From Actinomycetes bacterium (GTDB lineage Bacteria; Actinomycetota; Acidimicrobiia; Acidimicrobiales; Microtrichaceae), in contig JAKOVA010000161.1 in NCBI GenBank assembly GCA_029782335.1, forward strand, positions 1 to 32,935: a DNA stretch of 32,935 nucleotides, in the 5' to 3' direction. The position numbers and the translations under genes are program-made. This document shows, piece by piece, positions 1 through 7,311 of the stretch; position 1 is the stretch's first letter; each line of letters starts with the position of its first letter. The notes beneath the pieces were generated by a model. It was not told where the DNA came from. It ran no database searches and worked only from the letters and a program-made list of their open reading frames with translations.

Positions 1-1052
1 AACGGCATCTCGCGGTCGGTGAAGTCGCGTCCGATCTCGGCGACCCACTCTGCCGCCAGCTCCGGGTCGGTGTGGTCGTAGATCTGACGCACGACTTCTT
101 TCGCGTTCCACGCGAACCACACCTCGCGGTGCGGGTCGCCAGCACGGAGCAGGCCCATCAACTTGTCGTGCTGATCCGCGGAGAGTCGCTGGCGGGCGAT
201 CGTGAGCCGGCGTCGTGCCCGCCACAGCGGATCGTCACGGCGACCGCGGTGACCGAGAGTCTCGTTCTGCACGCGTCGCCGGCACTCGTCGAGCGCGGTG
301 TTGGCGAGCTTCACGACATGGAACGGATCCGCGACCTGGACCGCGTCGGGCAGCATCGTGTCGAACACGCTGCGATACGACGCCGAGAGATCGAGCGTCG
401 CCCACTCGATCCCCGCCAGCCACGCCTGGTCGCGGCCGGCGAGCCAGCGGCACGGTTCGACGCTGTCGCGGCCCGGCACGACATCGAGGAGCTGCCCGCG
501 GCGAACGTCGACGATCTGCGTCGACCACAACTGTGTCCGGAACCGGCCAACCCTCGCGAACAACGTCTCATCCAAGCCGAGCGCCGTCACGTTGCCGATG
601 CGGTCGGGATGGTCGATCAGCTGCTCACCCACGGCGACGACAGCATCCATCACGGCGTGCCAGCCACAGCCGAGATCGCGGGCCACGTCCGCGACAGCGC
701 GTCCGTGGCGGCCGACCTGCAACGTCGCCCACCGCGCGGCCCGGGTCGTCAACGCGCAGCGTGTCGTGGCGATCTCCGGATCGTCGTCGCACCAGCAACG
801 ACCGCACCCGGTGCAACGCCAGCGTTGCTTGCGCCACACCAGCCGGGTCGGCCGACCGAACACCGGCAAGTCCACGAGCGTGACCTCGCGGACACCGTGA
901 CGATGCACCGCCCCACCGCACTCACATGTCGGCCGCTCGCCATCGATCGTGACGACAACGCGGAGCCACGACGGCCAGTCGCCGACGCCGAGCACGATCA
1001 CGTCGGGCAGGCCGACCAGCAGCGCGCACATGCGCGTAGCATCCGTTTCCAA
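1..1052 (-). CDS. ISL3-family transposase, 3' end beyond window
   Basis: The minus strand reads without a stop from a TTG at 1052 (AGGAG just upstream) to the window edge, so the C-terminus is missing; an internal ATG at 1031 is the alternative start. The N-terminus holds the family's zinc-finger-like cluster (CECGG...HRHG, then CTGCGRCW). It is followed by the DDE core: GLDETLFARVGRFR, then a conserved block with WATLDLSASYRSVF and DPFHVVKLAN. This order is typical of ISL3 transposases, which act on the element's inverted ends. About 350 residues are visible of an expected 400-550. It sits beside its probable terminal repeat (1080-1108), so this is the left part of an inserted element. The family call is confident; whether the copy is active cannot be judged. 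Confidence 0.88.
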   Translation of the reverse strand, partial: METDATRMCALLVGLPDVIVLGVGDWPSWLRVVVTIDGERPTCECGGAVHRHGVREVTLVDLPVFGRPTRLVWRKQRWRCTGCGRCWCDDDPEIATTRCALTTRAARWATLQVGRHGRAVADVARDLGCGWHAVMDAVVAVGEQLIDHPDRIGNVTALGLDETLFARVGRFRTQLWSTQIVDVRRGQLLDVVPGRDSVEPCRWLAGRDQAWLAGIEWATLDLSASYRSVFDTMLPDAVQVADPFHVVKLANTALDECRRRVQNETLGHRGRRDDPLWRARRRLTIARQRLSADQHDKLMGLLRAGDPHREVWFAWNAKEVVRQIYDHTDPELAAEWVAEIGRDFTDREMP

Positions 1053-1079
1053 GCAGGGGCTCCTCGAGACTCAACGACG

Positions 1080-1108
1080 TAGAACACCGCTGAGAATCGC
1101 AGAGCCCC
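1080..1108 (-). repeat. probable terminal inverted repeat of the ISL3 element
   Basis: Read on the minus strand, this begins GGGGCTCTGCGATTCTCAG and lies immediately upstream of the transposase. ISL3 elements commonly end in GGCTCT-like sequences. The matching right end lies outside the window, so the assignment rests on position and family resemblance only. Confidence 0.5.
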
Positions 1109-1295
1109 TGTGCCGCGCCCGGGACCCATACCCGACCATCACCCCACCCTCAGACGCGGAGCGCCCGATTTGCGGGCGCCAGAAGATCACCGTTGCGTAC
1201 CACTCGCCGAGCATCGGCAGATCAGGCTCGGTGGGAGCGGGGCCGAAGCCTCCGAGACGTTGGGCGAGCTTCTTGGTCGCACGGACGATCAACAC
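1109..1295 (-). pseudogene. DUF6933-family gene fragment truncated near an IS
   Basis: From a GTG at 1295 (GATGGAG upstream) the minus strand encodes a start typical of DUF6933 proteins: MLIVRATKKLAQR, then LGEWYATVIFWRPQ. Members of that family run to roughly 150-170 residues and continue after WRPQ with a hydrophobic stretch. Here family resemblance stops after WRPQ, and about 60 bp later the ISL3 terminal sequence begins. The rest of the gene is therefore missing, removed by the insertion or by an earlier rearrangement. The family has no assigned function. Family assignment is fairly sure; the cause of the truncation is inference. Confidence 0.6.
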
Positions 1296-1330
1296 CGCTC
1301 CATCATGGCGAGCGCCGCAGAGCGCGCCGG

Positions 1331-2140
1331 CTACGCGTCGGCGATCGGCCAGGTGGCGTCGAGGGTCGGCAGGTCGAGAACGATCCAGCCTCGTGCGCTG
1401 TCGCCGTCGCAGCCGAGCCCGACGACACGCGTCGAATCCCACGTGAGTTCGCCCGACTGCTCTGCGGCGGCGCGGTCGATCCAGGTCAGCTCCGACTCGT
1501 AGCCGTGGTGCCAGTGGCCGTGGATCAGCAGTCGGGTCGAGGTGGCCATCGTCGCCTGCGCGACCAGCTCTCGGACGCCGTCGGCGCGGACCTGGTCCTC
1601 AGCGGGCAGCCTCCACGACGAGAGCAGGTTGACCCCGGCTGGAGCGTCGTGCGCAATGAGGACGTCGAGTCGCTCGGTGCCGAGCCGTGCGACGTCGTCG
1701 GTGTCGGTGACCTCGTGCGGCCACCAGTCGATGCCGGCGGTGCGGTCGCGCCAGTCGACGGAGAACGCGCCGCCGAGGAAGCCGAGCGCGCGGCCGCCGA
1801 GGTGGAGGCGCGTTCCGCGTGGGAGGTAGGTGACGTGCTCGGCGACGTGGACGGGCACATGGCCGTGCTCGAGCTCGGCCAGGGAAGTGTGGTCGTCGTG
1901 GTTGCCGTCGATGAACCACAGCTCCACGCCGTTGGCCTCGCAGGCACGGTCGACCGCGGAGATGAATCGCGACCCGTCGGGGTGATCGGGGAAATAGCCG
2001 AAGTCGCCGACCTGGATGATGACCGGACAGCCGCTCCGAGCGGCGACCTTGGTCAGATGCGTGACCCACTTGGTGTTCCCGTGGGTGTCGCCGGCGATCA
2101 GGACGCGCCGGATGTCATCCTGATCGGTGGCGCGGTCCAT
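1331..2140 (-). CDS. calcineurin-like metallophosphoesterase
   Basis: A 269-residue cytoplasmic protein with all metal-binding motifs of the calcineurin-like phosphoesterase fold in order: GDTHGN (17-22), GDFG (45-48), GNHD (79-82), HDAP (164-167) and GHWHH (208-212). Enzymes of this fold hydrolyse phosphoester bonds with two metal ions. The sequence does not tell whether the substrate is a nucleotide, a cyclic nucleotide or a phosphoprotein. There is no signal peptide or membrane segment. It lies downstream of the AbiE-like pair on the same strand with a 92 bp gap, so it could be co-transcribed, but no shared role is evident. The ATG at 2140 has no strong ribosome site. Confidence 0.9.
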   Translation of the reverse strand: MDRATDQDDIRRVLIAGDTHGNTKWVTHLTKVAARSGCPVIIQVGDFGYFPDHPDGSRFISAVDRACEANGVELWFIDGNHDDHTSLAELEHGHVPVHVAEHVTYLPRGTRLHLGGRALGFLGGAFSVDWRDRTAGIDWWPHEVTDTDDVARLGTERLDVLIAHDAPAGVNLLSSWRLPAEDQVRADGVRELVAQATMATSTRLLIHGHWHHGYESELTWIDRAAAEQSGELTWDSTRVVGLGCDGDSARGWIVLDLPTLDATWPIADA

Positions 2141-2232
2141 GTCGACGATTGTGGCCGCCCGACGCGGCTCGAGACGCCGGACTTGTCGAGCGCTGGCGAG
2201 ACACGGCTGCGGTCAGTCCCAGGGTGCTGGAG

Positions 2233-3078
2233 TCAGGGCGTCGAGAGAGCCGTTCGCAGCGAGCGCCAGTAGCCGGTGAGCACCGCCGTGACGGTCGGGC
2301 CAGGCATCGTGGTTCGCAGGGCGTCAACACCGAGCCGCACCCCGGTACCGGCGAGGGAGCCGAACAGAACGTCGCCGTAGGCGAGAGCCTTCTCGGTGGC
2401 TTTGGCTGAACGGGCGTCGGCGAGCAGCTGCCGCAGCTTGGCTGCCATGTCATCGGGGGCGATGACATCGAACAGCCGGTACACGTCCCCGGCGTCCTTG
2501 GCATCGAGCCGTTCTGGCTTCTCGAGCCGGTCCCCGAGCTTGTGGAGCTTGGCGACCAACATGGCCGCCTCGCCCGCAACGTTGACCACGATCGACCTCG
2601 TGTCGGCTGGATCGATCGCAGTGATCTCGACCGGGCCGTGGTCGACGAGCGCACCTTCGAGGCCCTCGCTCTTGCGTGCGCTGTGCTTGCCGTGCTCACC
2701 GGTGAGACGAGCTGACCGCCGACCGGGTCCAGCGGCGACCTCCATCGGCACGATCAGGTCGATGGGAACGATCAAGTCATCGTCGAAGCCGGGCCTGGCC
2801 AACCTGGCCTCCCAGATCCCTGGTTCGTCGGTGAGGACAAAGCCTGCTGCGGTCATCGCGGCACCGATCGCCGGCCGGTCGGAGAGCCGGCTCGGGTCGA
2901 CGACGATGTCGGCATCGGTGGTGAACGGCTGATAGGTGGGAAGTCGGCCGACCGTGCGCAGATACACCGCTTGCGCGCCGACGAGTACCACGGCGTCGAG
3001 CTGTTCGCGAAGGGCTGACAGGACGTCGAGCAGCACCCGTCGCGCCTCGATGTACTCGATGCGGGGCAGGTCGCTCAT
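2233..3078 (-). CDS. AbiEii-like nucleotidyltransferase (putative toxin of type IV TA pair)
   Basis: A 281-residue protein with a nucleotidyltransferase core: LVGAQAVYLR (32-41), then TDADIVVD (54-61), supplying the acidic metal-binding pair of the fold. The usual GS of the first motif is GA here. Later come a conserved GEAAMLVAKLHKL segment and an LDAKDAGDVYRLF helix, as in AbiEii/AbiGii-type proteins. Such toxins transfer nucleotides to RNA or protein targets and are kept in check by a partner DNA-binding antitoxin. The partner gene ends 4 bp upstream on the same strand (stop at 3083), the usual antitoxin-toxin order. Nucleotidyltransferase fold is confident; toxicity is inferred from the pairing. 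Confidence 0.75.
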   Translation of the reverse strand: MSDLPRIEYIEARRVLLDVLSALREQLDAVVLVGAQAVYLRTVGRLPTYQPFTTDADIVVDPSRLSDRPAIGAAMTAAGFVLTDEPGIWEARLARPGFDDDLIVPIDLIVPMEVAAGPGRRSARLTGEHGKHSARKSEGLEGALVDHGPVEITAIDPADTRSIVVNVAGEAAMLVAKLHKLGDRLEKPERLDAKDAGDVYRLFDVIAPDDMAAKLRQLLADARSAKATEKALAYGDVLFGSLAGTGVRLGVDALRTTMPGPTVTAVLTGYWRSLRTALSTP

Positions 3079-3082
3079 GGCA

Positions 3083-4138
3083 TCACGCTGTCAGGCCGGT
3101 CGCTCGCCAGCGCGGTTCGTTTCGACGCATCCAGGTGAGCAGCGCCTCACCTTCGGCCGGCATGCGCCCCGGGCCGGTGAGGCAGTCGATCGCAGCCTGG
3201 GCGATCGACACGGATCGCACGCCGTCAGTGTCTCGGGCCCGTTCGAACACGATCGGGTCGTACGGCTCGGCGAGGACGACGTTCGCTCCGGTCTTCGCGG
3301 GCAGCAGGCGAGCCGCCTTGGCGAGGCGCTCGACGTCGTCGGTGTAGATGACGGCCATCTCGGGTGCGGCGACCGGCGAGACCGCCGAGGCGACCAACGA
3401 CCCGGTGACCGCCCACCGTCCCACCCGGAGTCCCGACAGATCGTCGACGAGCCGGTCCGGGCCGGCGGCGGCGATCCACGTCGAGGTGGTGTTGGCGTCG
3501 AGCAGCGAATACGTCGAGGTCATCTTGCGCAGCAGCGGCTCCCACTCGGCGGAGGTGACCGGTCCGCGAGGAGCGCGTTCGATGACGAGCTCGTCGGCGA
3601 GCACCTGCAGCATCCGCGAGACGTACCCGTCATCGACGCCGAGCACAGATGCCAGATCGCCCGCGGTGTAGGGCGGGCGAACCTCTGCCAAGGTTCGCAG
3701 CAGCGCCCACGCTCGTGGCCCCCGCAGCGACGGTGCCTTCGACGGTTTCGGGTTCGGATCGCGGTTGGCGCCTTCGGTGCGGATGTAGAGGCCGGGACGG
3801 GCGAGGCGAATCTCGACGTTGCCGGTTCGGTCGATGTAGCTGGCGCCGCGCTCGCGTAGGAGGTCTCGGGATCGTTCGCTCAGCCAGCCGGCCGAGACGA
3901 GCGCCGACTCGTCGGGAGGGAGCCACATCCCGCGGACATCTCGCGGCTCGAGCTGGTCAGTGGTGAGCAAGGGGAGTGCGCCCTCGGCGCCACCGGCATC
4001 GGCGATGCGGAGGACAGTGACGTCGCCCTCCTGTCCGATGGGGCCGACGGACCAATCGGGTGGAAGGAGCGCGCGCAGCTGTGCGATGGTCGCATCGATC
4101 CGTCGTCGACGAGCTGCTGGCACTGGTGGACGGCCCAC
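3083..4138 (-). CDS. AbiEi-like winged-helix antitoxin/regulator
   Basis: A 351-residue protein from a GTG at 4138. The N-terminal third includes SYIDRTGNVEIRL (about 100-112), a segment shared by large AbiEi-like proteins. A winged-helix domain follows at about 143-190 (YTAGDLASVLGVDDGYVSRM). The C-terminal half (about 195-351) resembles the region that supports toxin neutralisation in AbiEi proteins. It precedes the nucleotidyltransferase by 4 bp, so the two form one unit. AbiEi antitoxins repress their own promoter, and direct repeats TCGCGATCTGT sit 13-40 bp upstream of the start. It is much longer than classical AbiEi (about 200-280 residues). The ribosome site is weak, so the start is uncertain. 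Confidence 0.72.
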   Translation of the reverse strand: MGRPPVPAARRRRIDATIAQLRALLPPDWSVGPIGQEGDVTVLRIADAGGAEGALPLLTTDQLEPRDVRGMWLPPDESALVSAGWLSERSRDLLRERGASYIDRTGNVEIRLARPGLYIRTEGANRDPNPKPSKAPSLRGPRAWALLRTLAEVRPPYTAGDLASVLGVDDGYVSRMLQVLADELVIERAPRGPVTSAEWEPLLRKMTSTYSLLDANTTSTWIAAAGPDRLVDDLSGLRVGRWAVTGSLVASAVSPVAAPEMAVIYTDDVERLAKAARLLPAKTGANVVLAEPYDPIVFERARDTDGVRSVSIAQAAIDCLTGPGRMPAEGEALLTWMRRNEPRWRATGLTA

Positions 4139-4150
4139 AACAGCAGGGTA

Positions 4151-4178
4151 TCGCGATCTGTCCAGATTCGCGATCTGT
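4151..4178. promoter_or_regulatory. candidate AbiEi operator: direct repeats
   Basis: TCGCGATCTGT occurs at 4151-4161 and again at 4168-4178, a 17 bp period, directly in front of the antitoxin start. Just beyond it, TCTGT/ACAGA forms a short inverted repeat (4174-4193). Autoregulating AbiEi antitoxins bind repeats in this position. The sequence fits that; binding is inference. Confidence 0.45.
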
Positions 4179-4208
4179 TTGTTGCAGACAGATTGAGAAC
4201 TCAGGCAG

Positions 4209-4245
4209 AACTTCTAACGGAACTTCTAACGGACCGTTAGAAGTT
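4209..4245. repeat. two direct copies plus one inverted copy of a 12-mer (integrase arm-type candidate)
   Basis: AACTTCTAACGG is present perfectly at 4209-4220 and 4221-4232, then inverted (CCGTTAGAAGTT) at 4234-4245 after one base. A diverged version with the same layout lies at 22754-22783 beside the integrase gene. Both copies sit 70-140 bp from a tRNA-derived att core. That favours integrase arm-type binding sites; an operator for the antitoxin gene is the alternative. Confidence 0.6.
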
Positions 4246-4250
4246 GGGTG

Positions 4251-4259
4251 TTATCCACA
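4251..4259 (+). promoter_or_regulatory. DnaA-box-like sequence
   Basis: TTATCCACA matches the DnaA-box consensus exactly. It is single, so an origin is not supported; IHF/Fis-like architectural use or chance are equally possible. Confidence 0.2.
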
Positions 4260-4346
4260 AGCACAGGGCATCACGCCGAAGCCACGAAAGACCTGGTAAA
4301 TGCCACAATCCGACACAGGGCGTCACTGGCCGACAGGCCCGGTCGA

Positions 4347-4392
4347 CCTCATAACCCGAAGGTCGCAGGTTCAAATCCTGCCCCCGCCACCA
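4347..4392 (+). other. att core 1: 3' half of tRNA-Met(CAU)
   Basis: These 46 bp run from the anticodon loop (CTCATAA, anticodon CAU) through the T arm to an encoded CCA end. The sequence to the left (GGTCGA) cannot form the anticodon stem and there is no 5' GGCGGGG, so this is not a complete tRNA gene. The same 46 bp recur exactly at 22640-22685, and 40 bp with one mismatch at 11250-11289. Integrases commonly use tRNA 3' halves as crossover regions, and elements carry a copy of it. Confidence 0.8.
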
Positions 4393-4406
4393 ATAGCACC
4401 AGGTCA

Positions 4407-4438
4407 GAGGCCCGTTCCGCTCCGGCGGGGAGGGCCTC
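4407..4438. terminator. hairpin after att core 1
   Basis: GAGGCCC (4407-4413) pairs with GGGCCTC (4432-4438) 14 bp after the encoded CCA. It resembles a tRNA-gene terminator but has no long T run. Confidence 0.4.
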
Positions 4439-4451
4439 GTCCGTTGCCGGC

Positions 4452-4469
4452 TGTCAACGCCTTGTCAAC
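4452..4469 (+). repeat. paired TGTCAAC repeats right of att core 1
   Basis: TGTCAAC at 4452-4458 and 4463-4469, start-to-start distance 11 bp. The same pair with identical spacing lies left of cores 2 and 3. Probable arm-type binding sites of a tyrosine integrase. Confidence 0.6.
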
Positions 4470-5060
4470 ACGAGATGGCATAGGCGCCCGTGCGCATTCG
4501 TCCGTGATCGTCGGCGCTGGCGCGATCGAGTCGGTGGTGGTGTCGAGCGTTTCGGCTGGAACTGTCGCCGACGAGAACCGACGAGAGCACACGGACGCCG
4601 TCTCCTGCCTAGACCACTTGGGCCACAACCCGAAGGTCGCAGGCCAGTCCGGGGGTCTCACCGGTCGGCTGAGCTGCCGGACTGCGCTGATGTTGCCGTC
4701 GGACGACGAGCACCGCCAAGGCGGTGGCGGACGTCAGGTGCAGCGGCCATCAGGTCGTCGCGCACACACCAAACCCCTCTACGACCTGATCGGGTCGACG
4801 GCAGGTTCCACCGCCCGATGGCCGGCGACGTGTGCGGCATGCCCCAACTACGCGCCCAGCCCTCGGGACGCGCGCGTCAGGATCCAAGTTGACATCCCCA
4901 CATTGTCGCCCCCCACCGGAACACAGCAGGCTCGACGAAGAATCTGGCTCGCTGCACCTCCCGCCCTGGACTTCGCTCTCGGACTCGCAGGGAGTCGACC
5001 TCCATTGCGGTGCGCAGCCAGCGACGCGTGCGCTCCGTTCCTCTATTAGCCAGAACGAAC
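4470..5060. other. intergenic att-proximal region without a convincing gene
   Basis: No frame here resembles a known protein or has a good start site. At 4613-4648 there is a segment (CCTGCCTAGACCACTTGGG, ending in AACCCGAAGGTCG) that recurs with a few changes at 11284-11318 and shares its last 13 bp with the att core. Otherwise I see nothing. Confidence 0.5.
4613..4648 (+). repeat. degenerate att-like repeat A
   Basis: CCTGCCTAGACCACTTGGG continuing to AACCCGAAGGTCG. Matches 11284-11318 with about four changes, and its last 13 bp match the att cores. May be a secondary or older crossover site. Confidence 0.45.
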
Positions 5061-5089
5061 TTGTAACCAATACAGTTTGGTTCTACTCT
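5061..5089 (+). promoter_or_regulatory. leaderless-type promoter with embedded operator for the TetR gene
   Basis: TTGTAA (5061-5066), a 17 bp spacer and TACTCT (5084-5089) form a canonical -35/-10 pair. The inverted repeat AACCAA-N6-TTGGTT (5065-5082) fills the spacer. The -10 box ends 8 bp before the ATG at 5098, so transcription would start at or next to the start codon. A repressor bound here would block RNA polymerase; autoregulation by the TetR protein is inferred. Confidence 0.6.
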
Positions 5090-5097
5090 GGCTCAGC

Positions 5098-5748
5098 ATG
5101 GACGTCCTACCGCCTCGACAGGCTCGTCGGTATGACTCACCCTTGCGTGCGCAGCGGGCGGCGGAGACGCGTGAGGCGTTGGTCCGTGCCGCCACCGATC
5201 TGTTTGTCACTGATGGGTGGGCGGCGACCGGGATGCGTGACGTGGCCCGCGTCGCAGGCGTCGCTATCGACACGCTGTACTCGCACTACCCGTCGAAGCG
5301 GGCCCTGCTCGAAGCAGTGGTCGACCAGGCCGCCGCCGGCGACGACGCGCCAGTGGCGGTGGCTGAGCGACCCGAGTTCCGGGTGATGGGGCGTGGCCGG
5401 CGCCCTGACCGGATCTGCGCGGCAGCCGCCGTCGTCGCTGCGATCAACGACCGCACCGCACCATTCGCGCGGCTCATCCGTGACGCAGCGGTTGGCGACC
5501 CGGAGATCGCCGGCTTGCTCCGAGCGACGCGGGAGCGCCAGCGCGCCGACGTTGCCGCCGGCCTGGGCTTGGTCCTCGGCCGTGCCCCCACCGACACGGA
5601 GCGCGACGGCGTCTGGGCGCTCGTGAGCCCCGAGGTGTTCCTGCTGCTCGTGCACGAGACCGGCTGGTCGGTCGAGGAATACGAGCGCTGGGTGGCCGAG
5701 ATGTTGACCCGGACACTTCCGCGCACACGAAGAAGGAGCAGCACATGA
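5098..5748 (+). CDS. TetR-family transcriptional regulator
   Basis: A 216-residue regulator. An N-terminal helix (about 17-36, ending AATDLF) is followed by the TetR helix-turn-helix (about 44-70, MRDVARVAGVAIDTLYSHYPSK); the remainder is a helical ligand domain. I chose the ATG at 5098 rather than an in-frame codon at 5077 because a good promoter lies at 5061-5089 and would start the transcript at this ATG. The gene overlaps the hemerythrin-SRPBCC gene by 4 bp (ATGA), so both are in one operon presumably repressed by this protein through AACCAA-N6-TTGGTT. The ligand is unknown. Confidence 0.9.
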   Translation: MDVLPPRQARRYDSPLRAQRAAETREALVRAATDLFVTDGWAATGMRDVARVAGVAIDTLYSHYPSKRALLEAVVDQAAAGDDAPVAVAERPEFRVMGRGRRPDRICAAAAVVAAINDRTAPFARLIRDAAVGDPEIAGLLRATRERQRADVAAGLGLVLGRAPTDTERDGVWALVSPEVFLLLVHETGWSVEEYERWVAEMLTRTLPRTRRRSST

Positions 5749-6881
5749 CCGTCGATGACCGACCCGCCGACACGAGCACGATGCGCATCGTGCACGCGGC
5801 GTTGCGACGCGATCTGGAACGCGCACGCCGCGCCCTCACCGGTCAGCCGCCGCCCGATCCCCGCCAGCGGGCAGCGATCGCCCGTCACCTGACGTGGATG
5901 ATGCGCTTCCTGGAGGCGCACCACCGATCGGAGGACGACGGTCTCTATCCGGTGGTGCGTGCACGGCGACCCGACGCCACCGCGGTGCTCGACGTGATGA
6001 CCGACGATCACCACGCCGTCGGGCCGGCGATCACTCAGGTCGAAGCCGCCGCCGCCACGGTTGCTGGGGGCGGCGACCTCACCGCTTTGGTTGCTGCGCT
6101 GGATCGGTTGAGCGACGTCCTGCTGCCGCACCTGGAGCGCGAGGAGCAGGAGGTGATGCCGCTCGTGACGGCGTGCATGACACACGGCGAGTGGCATGCG
6201 ATCGAGCAGGAGCACAACCTCGACGGCAAGTCGAAGTCCGAGCTCGGCATGGAAGGTCACTGGCTGATCGACGACGCACCCCCCGACGACCGAGCGGCCG
6301 TCCTCGGGCTGGTGCCGCCCGTCCAGCGGTTGCTGCTCCTGCACGGCTTCGGCGCGAGGTACCGACGTCGGGCTCGCGCCTGCTGGACACCGCACCGTCG
6401 GGTGCAACAGACGTGCACGACGTCCGTGGTCGCCGACGCCGACGTCGACGCCGTGTGGGACATCGTCCGGGATCCGACTCGCGTGACGGAGTGGAGCCAC
6501 GAGTGCGTCACGTGCGAGTGGATCGGTGGCGCGACCGGGGCCCGCCCGGGTGCGAGGTTCCGTGGCGGCAATCGGCAGGGACTGTTCCGCTGGGGGCGCG
6601 TCTGCGAGGTGCTGAGTGTCGAGCCGTACGAGCTCGTGTGGCGCACGGTGCCCAGCATCCTCTACCCGGACAGCACCGAGTGGACGATGCGGCTTCTACC
6701 CGTCGAGGACGGCACGCGGATCGAGCAGTCGTTCCGGGTCGTGAAGGGCACGAAGCTTGAGCCGGTGTACGCCACGCTGCTCCCAGCCCACCGCGACCGC
6801 ACCGCATCGCTCCGGCGCGACCTGCGCCGCCTCGCCGAGATCAGCCGACACGCCGTCGACCCTCACAACGCAGCGAACTGA
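5745..6881 (+). CDS. hemerythrin HHE domain fused to an SRPBCC lipid-binding-fold domain
   Basis: A 378-residue cytoplasmic protein. Residues about 10-145 form an HHE hemerythrin domain with di-iron ligands visible: H17, HHRSE (59-63), DDHH (87-90) and HLERE (129-133). A linker leads to a second domain (about 223-365) with the SRPBCC/polyketide-cyclase pattern (DVDAVWDIVRDPTRVTEW, later EWTMRLLPVEDGTRIEQSF), which forms a hydrophobic cavity. HHE proteins bind O2 or NO or sense iron/redox state; SRPBCC domains bind hydrophobic ligands. The two together suggest ligand binding coupled to an oxygen- or redox-active di-iron centre, but no reaction can be named. Translation is coupled to the TetR gene by ATGA overlap. 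Confidence 0.85.
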   Translation: MTVDDRPADTSTMRIVHAALRRDLERARRALTGQPPPDPRQRAAIARHLTWMMRFLEAHHRSEDDGLYPVVRARRPDATAVLDVMTDDHHAVGPAITQVEAAAATVAGGGDLTALVAALDRLSDVLLPHLEREEQEVMPLVTACMTHGEWHAIEQEHNLDGKSKSELGMEGHWLIDDAPPDDRAAVLGLVPPVQRLLLLHGFGARYRRRARACWTPHRRVQQTCTTSVVADADVDAVWDIVRDPTRVTEWSHECVTCEWIGGATGARPGARFRGGNRQGLFRWGRVCEVLSVEPYELVWRTVPSILYPDSTEWTMRLLPVEDGTRIEQSFRVVKGTKLEPVYATLLPAHRDRTASLRRDLRRLAEISRHAVDPHNAAN

Positions 6882-7056
6882 TCGGGGCAGTGGTGCCCAT
6901 AGCTGGCAACGTACTTCGCGCCCGGACGACACCGGGCGGCGACCAGCGCGTACCACAGGGACCGGGAGGCAACGAACGCCGACGGCGGGTGTTCGACCGT
7001 GCGGCCTTTTTGGGCGCGAACCCGACGTTGTTCGTGGTCGCTTCGTGGCGGGCCGA

Positions 7057-7215
7057 TCAGGATCGACGTGGTTTGGAGAGCAGCATCGCGACGGCTGCGT
7101 CGGCGGAGATCGCCGCGACGAATACGACAACGATCTCTCCGCCGATGAGACCGAGGACGGCGATGATGAGTGACAGGGCGAGGAAGATGGCTGCGATGGC
7201 TTTGTGCGTGGTCAT
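7057..7215 (-). CDS. 52-residue two-helix membrane protein
   Basis: A short minus-strand gene from ATG 7215. It encodes MTTHKAIAAIFLALSLIIAV, a first membrane helix, then GGE, a second hydrophobic helix (IVVVFVAAISADAAVAMLL) and a basic tail KPRRS. This charge pattern is typical of a small inner-membrane protein. It lies about 97 bp downstream of the response regulator on the same strand, so it may be co-transcribed with the two-component system. No family is recognised. It is small, so the call rests on the clean membrane-helix pattern and absence of a competing gene. Confidence 0.5.
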   Translation of the reverse strand: MTTHKAIAAIFLALSLIIAVLGLIGGEIVVVFVAAISADAAVAMLLSKPRRS

Positions 7216-7311
7216 GCATGGAGGATGACGGTCGTGGAGTCGGCGTGCATCGTGCTGTGGAGGGATCTTGATCTGCTCCTGGAGTTGGAGTGGACCCCGT
7301 TCACAAGAGTG

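Noticed and set aside
72-1082. Long open plus-strand frame opposite the ISL3 transposase
   Set aside because: Arg/Pro/His-rich antisense shadow; the minus strand carries an unmistakable transposase.
4209-4245. CRISPR-like array from the tandem 12-mers
   Set aside because: Repeats are adjacent with no spacers and no cas genes are present.
4340-4392. Functional tRNA-Met gene at att core 1 (and at 22640)
   Set aside because: No 5' acceptor strand, D arm or anticodon-stem 5' strand precedes the core, so only the 3' half is present.
4248-5049. Overlapping plus-strand frames through the att 1 region
   Set aside because: They translate the tRNA half and terminator hairpin, with no domain or start site.
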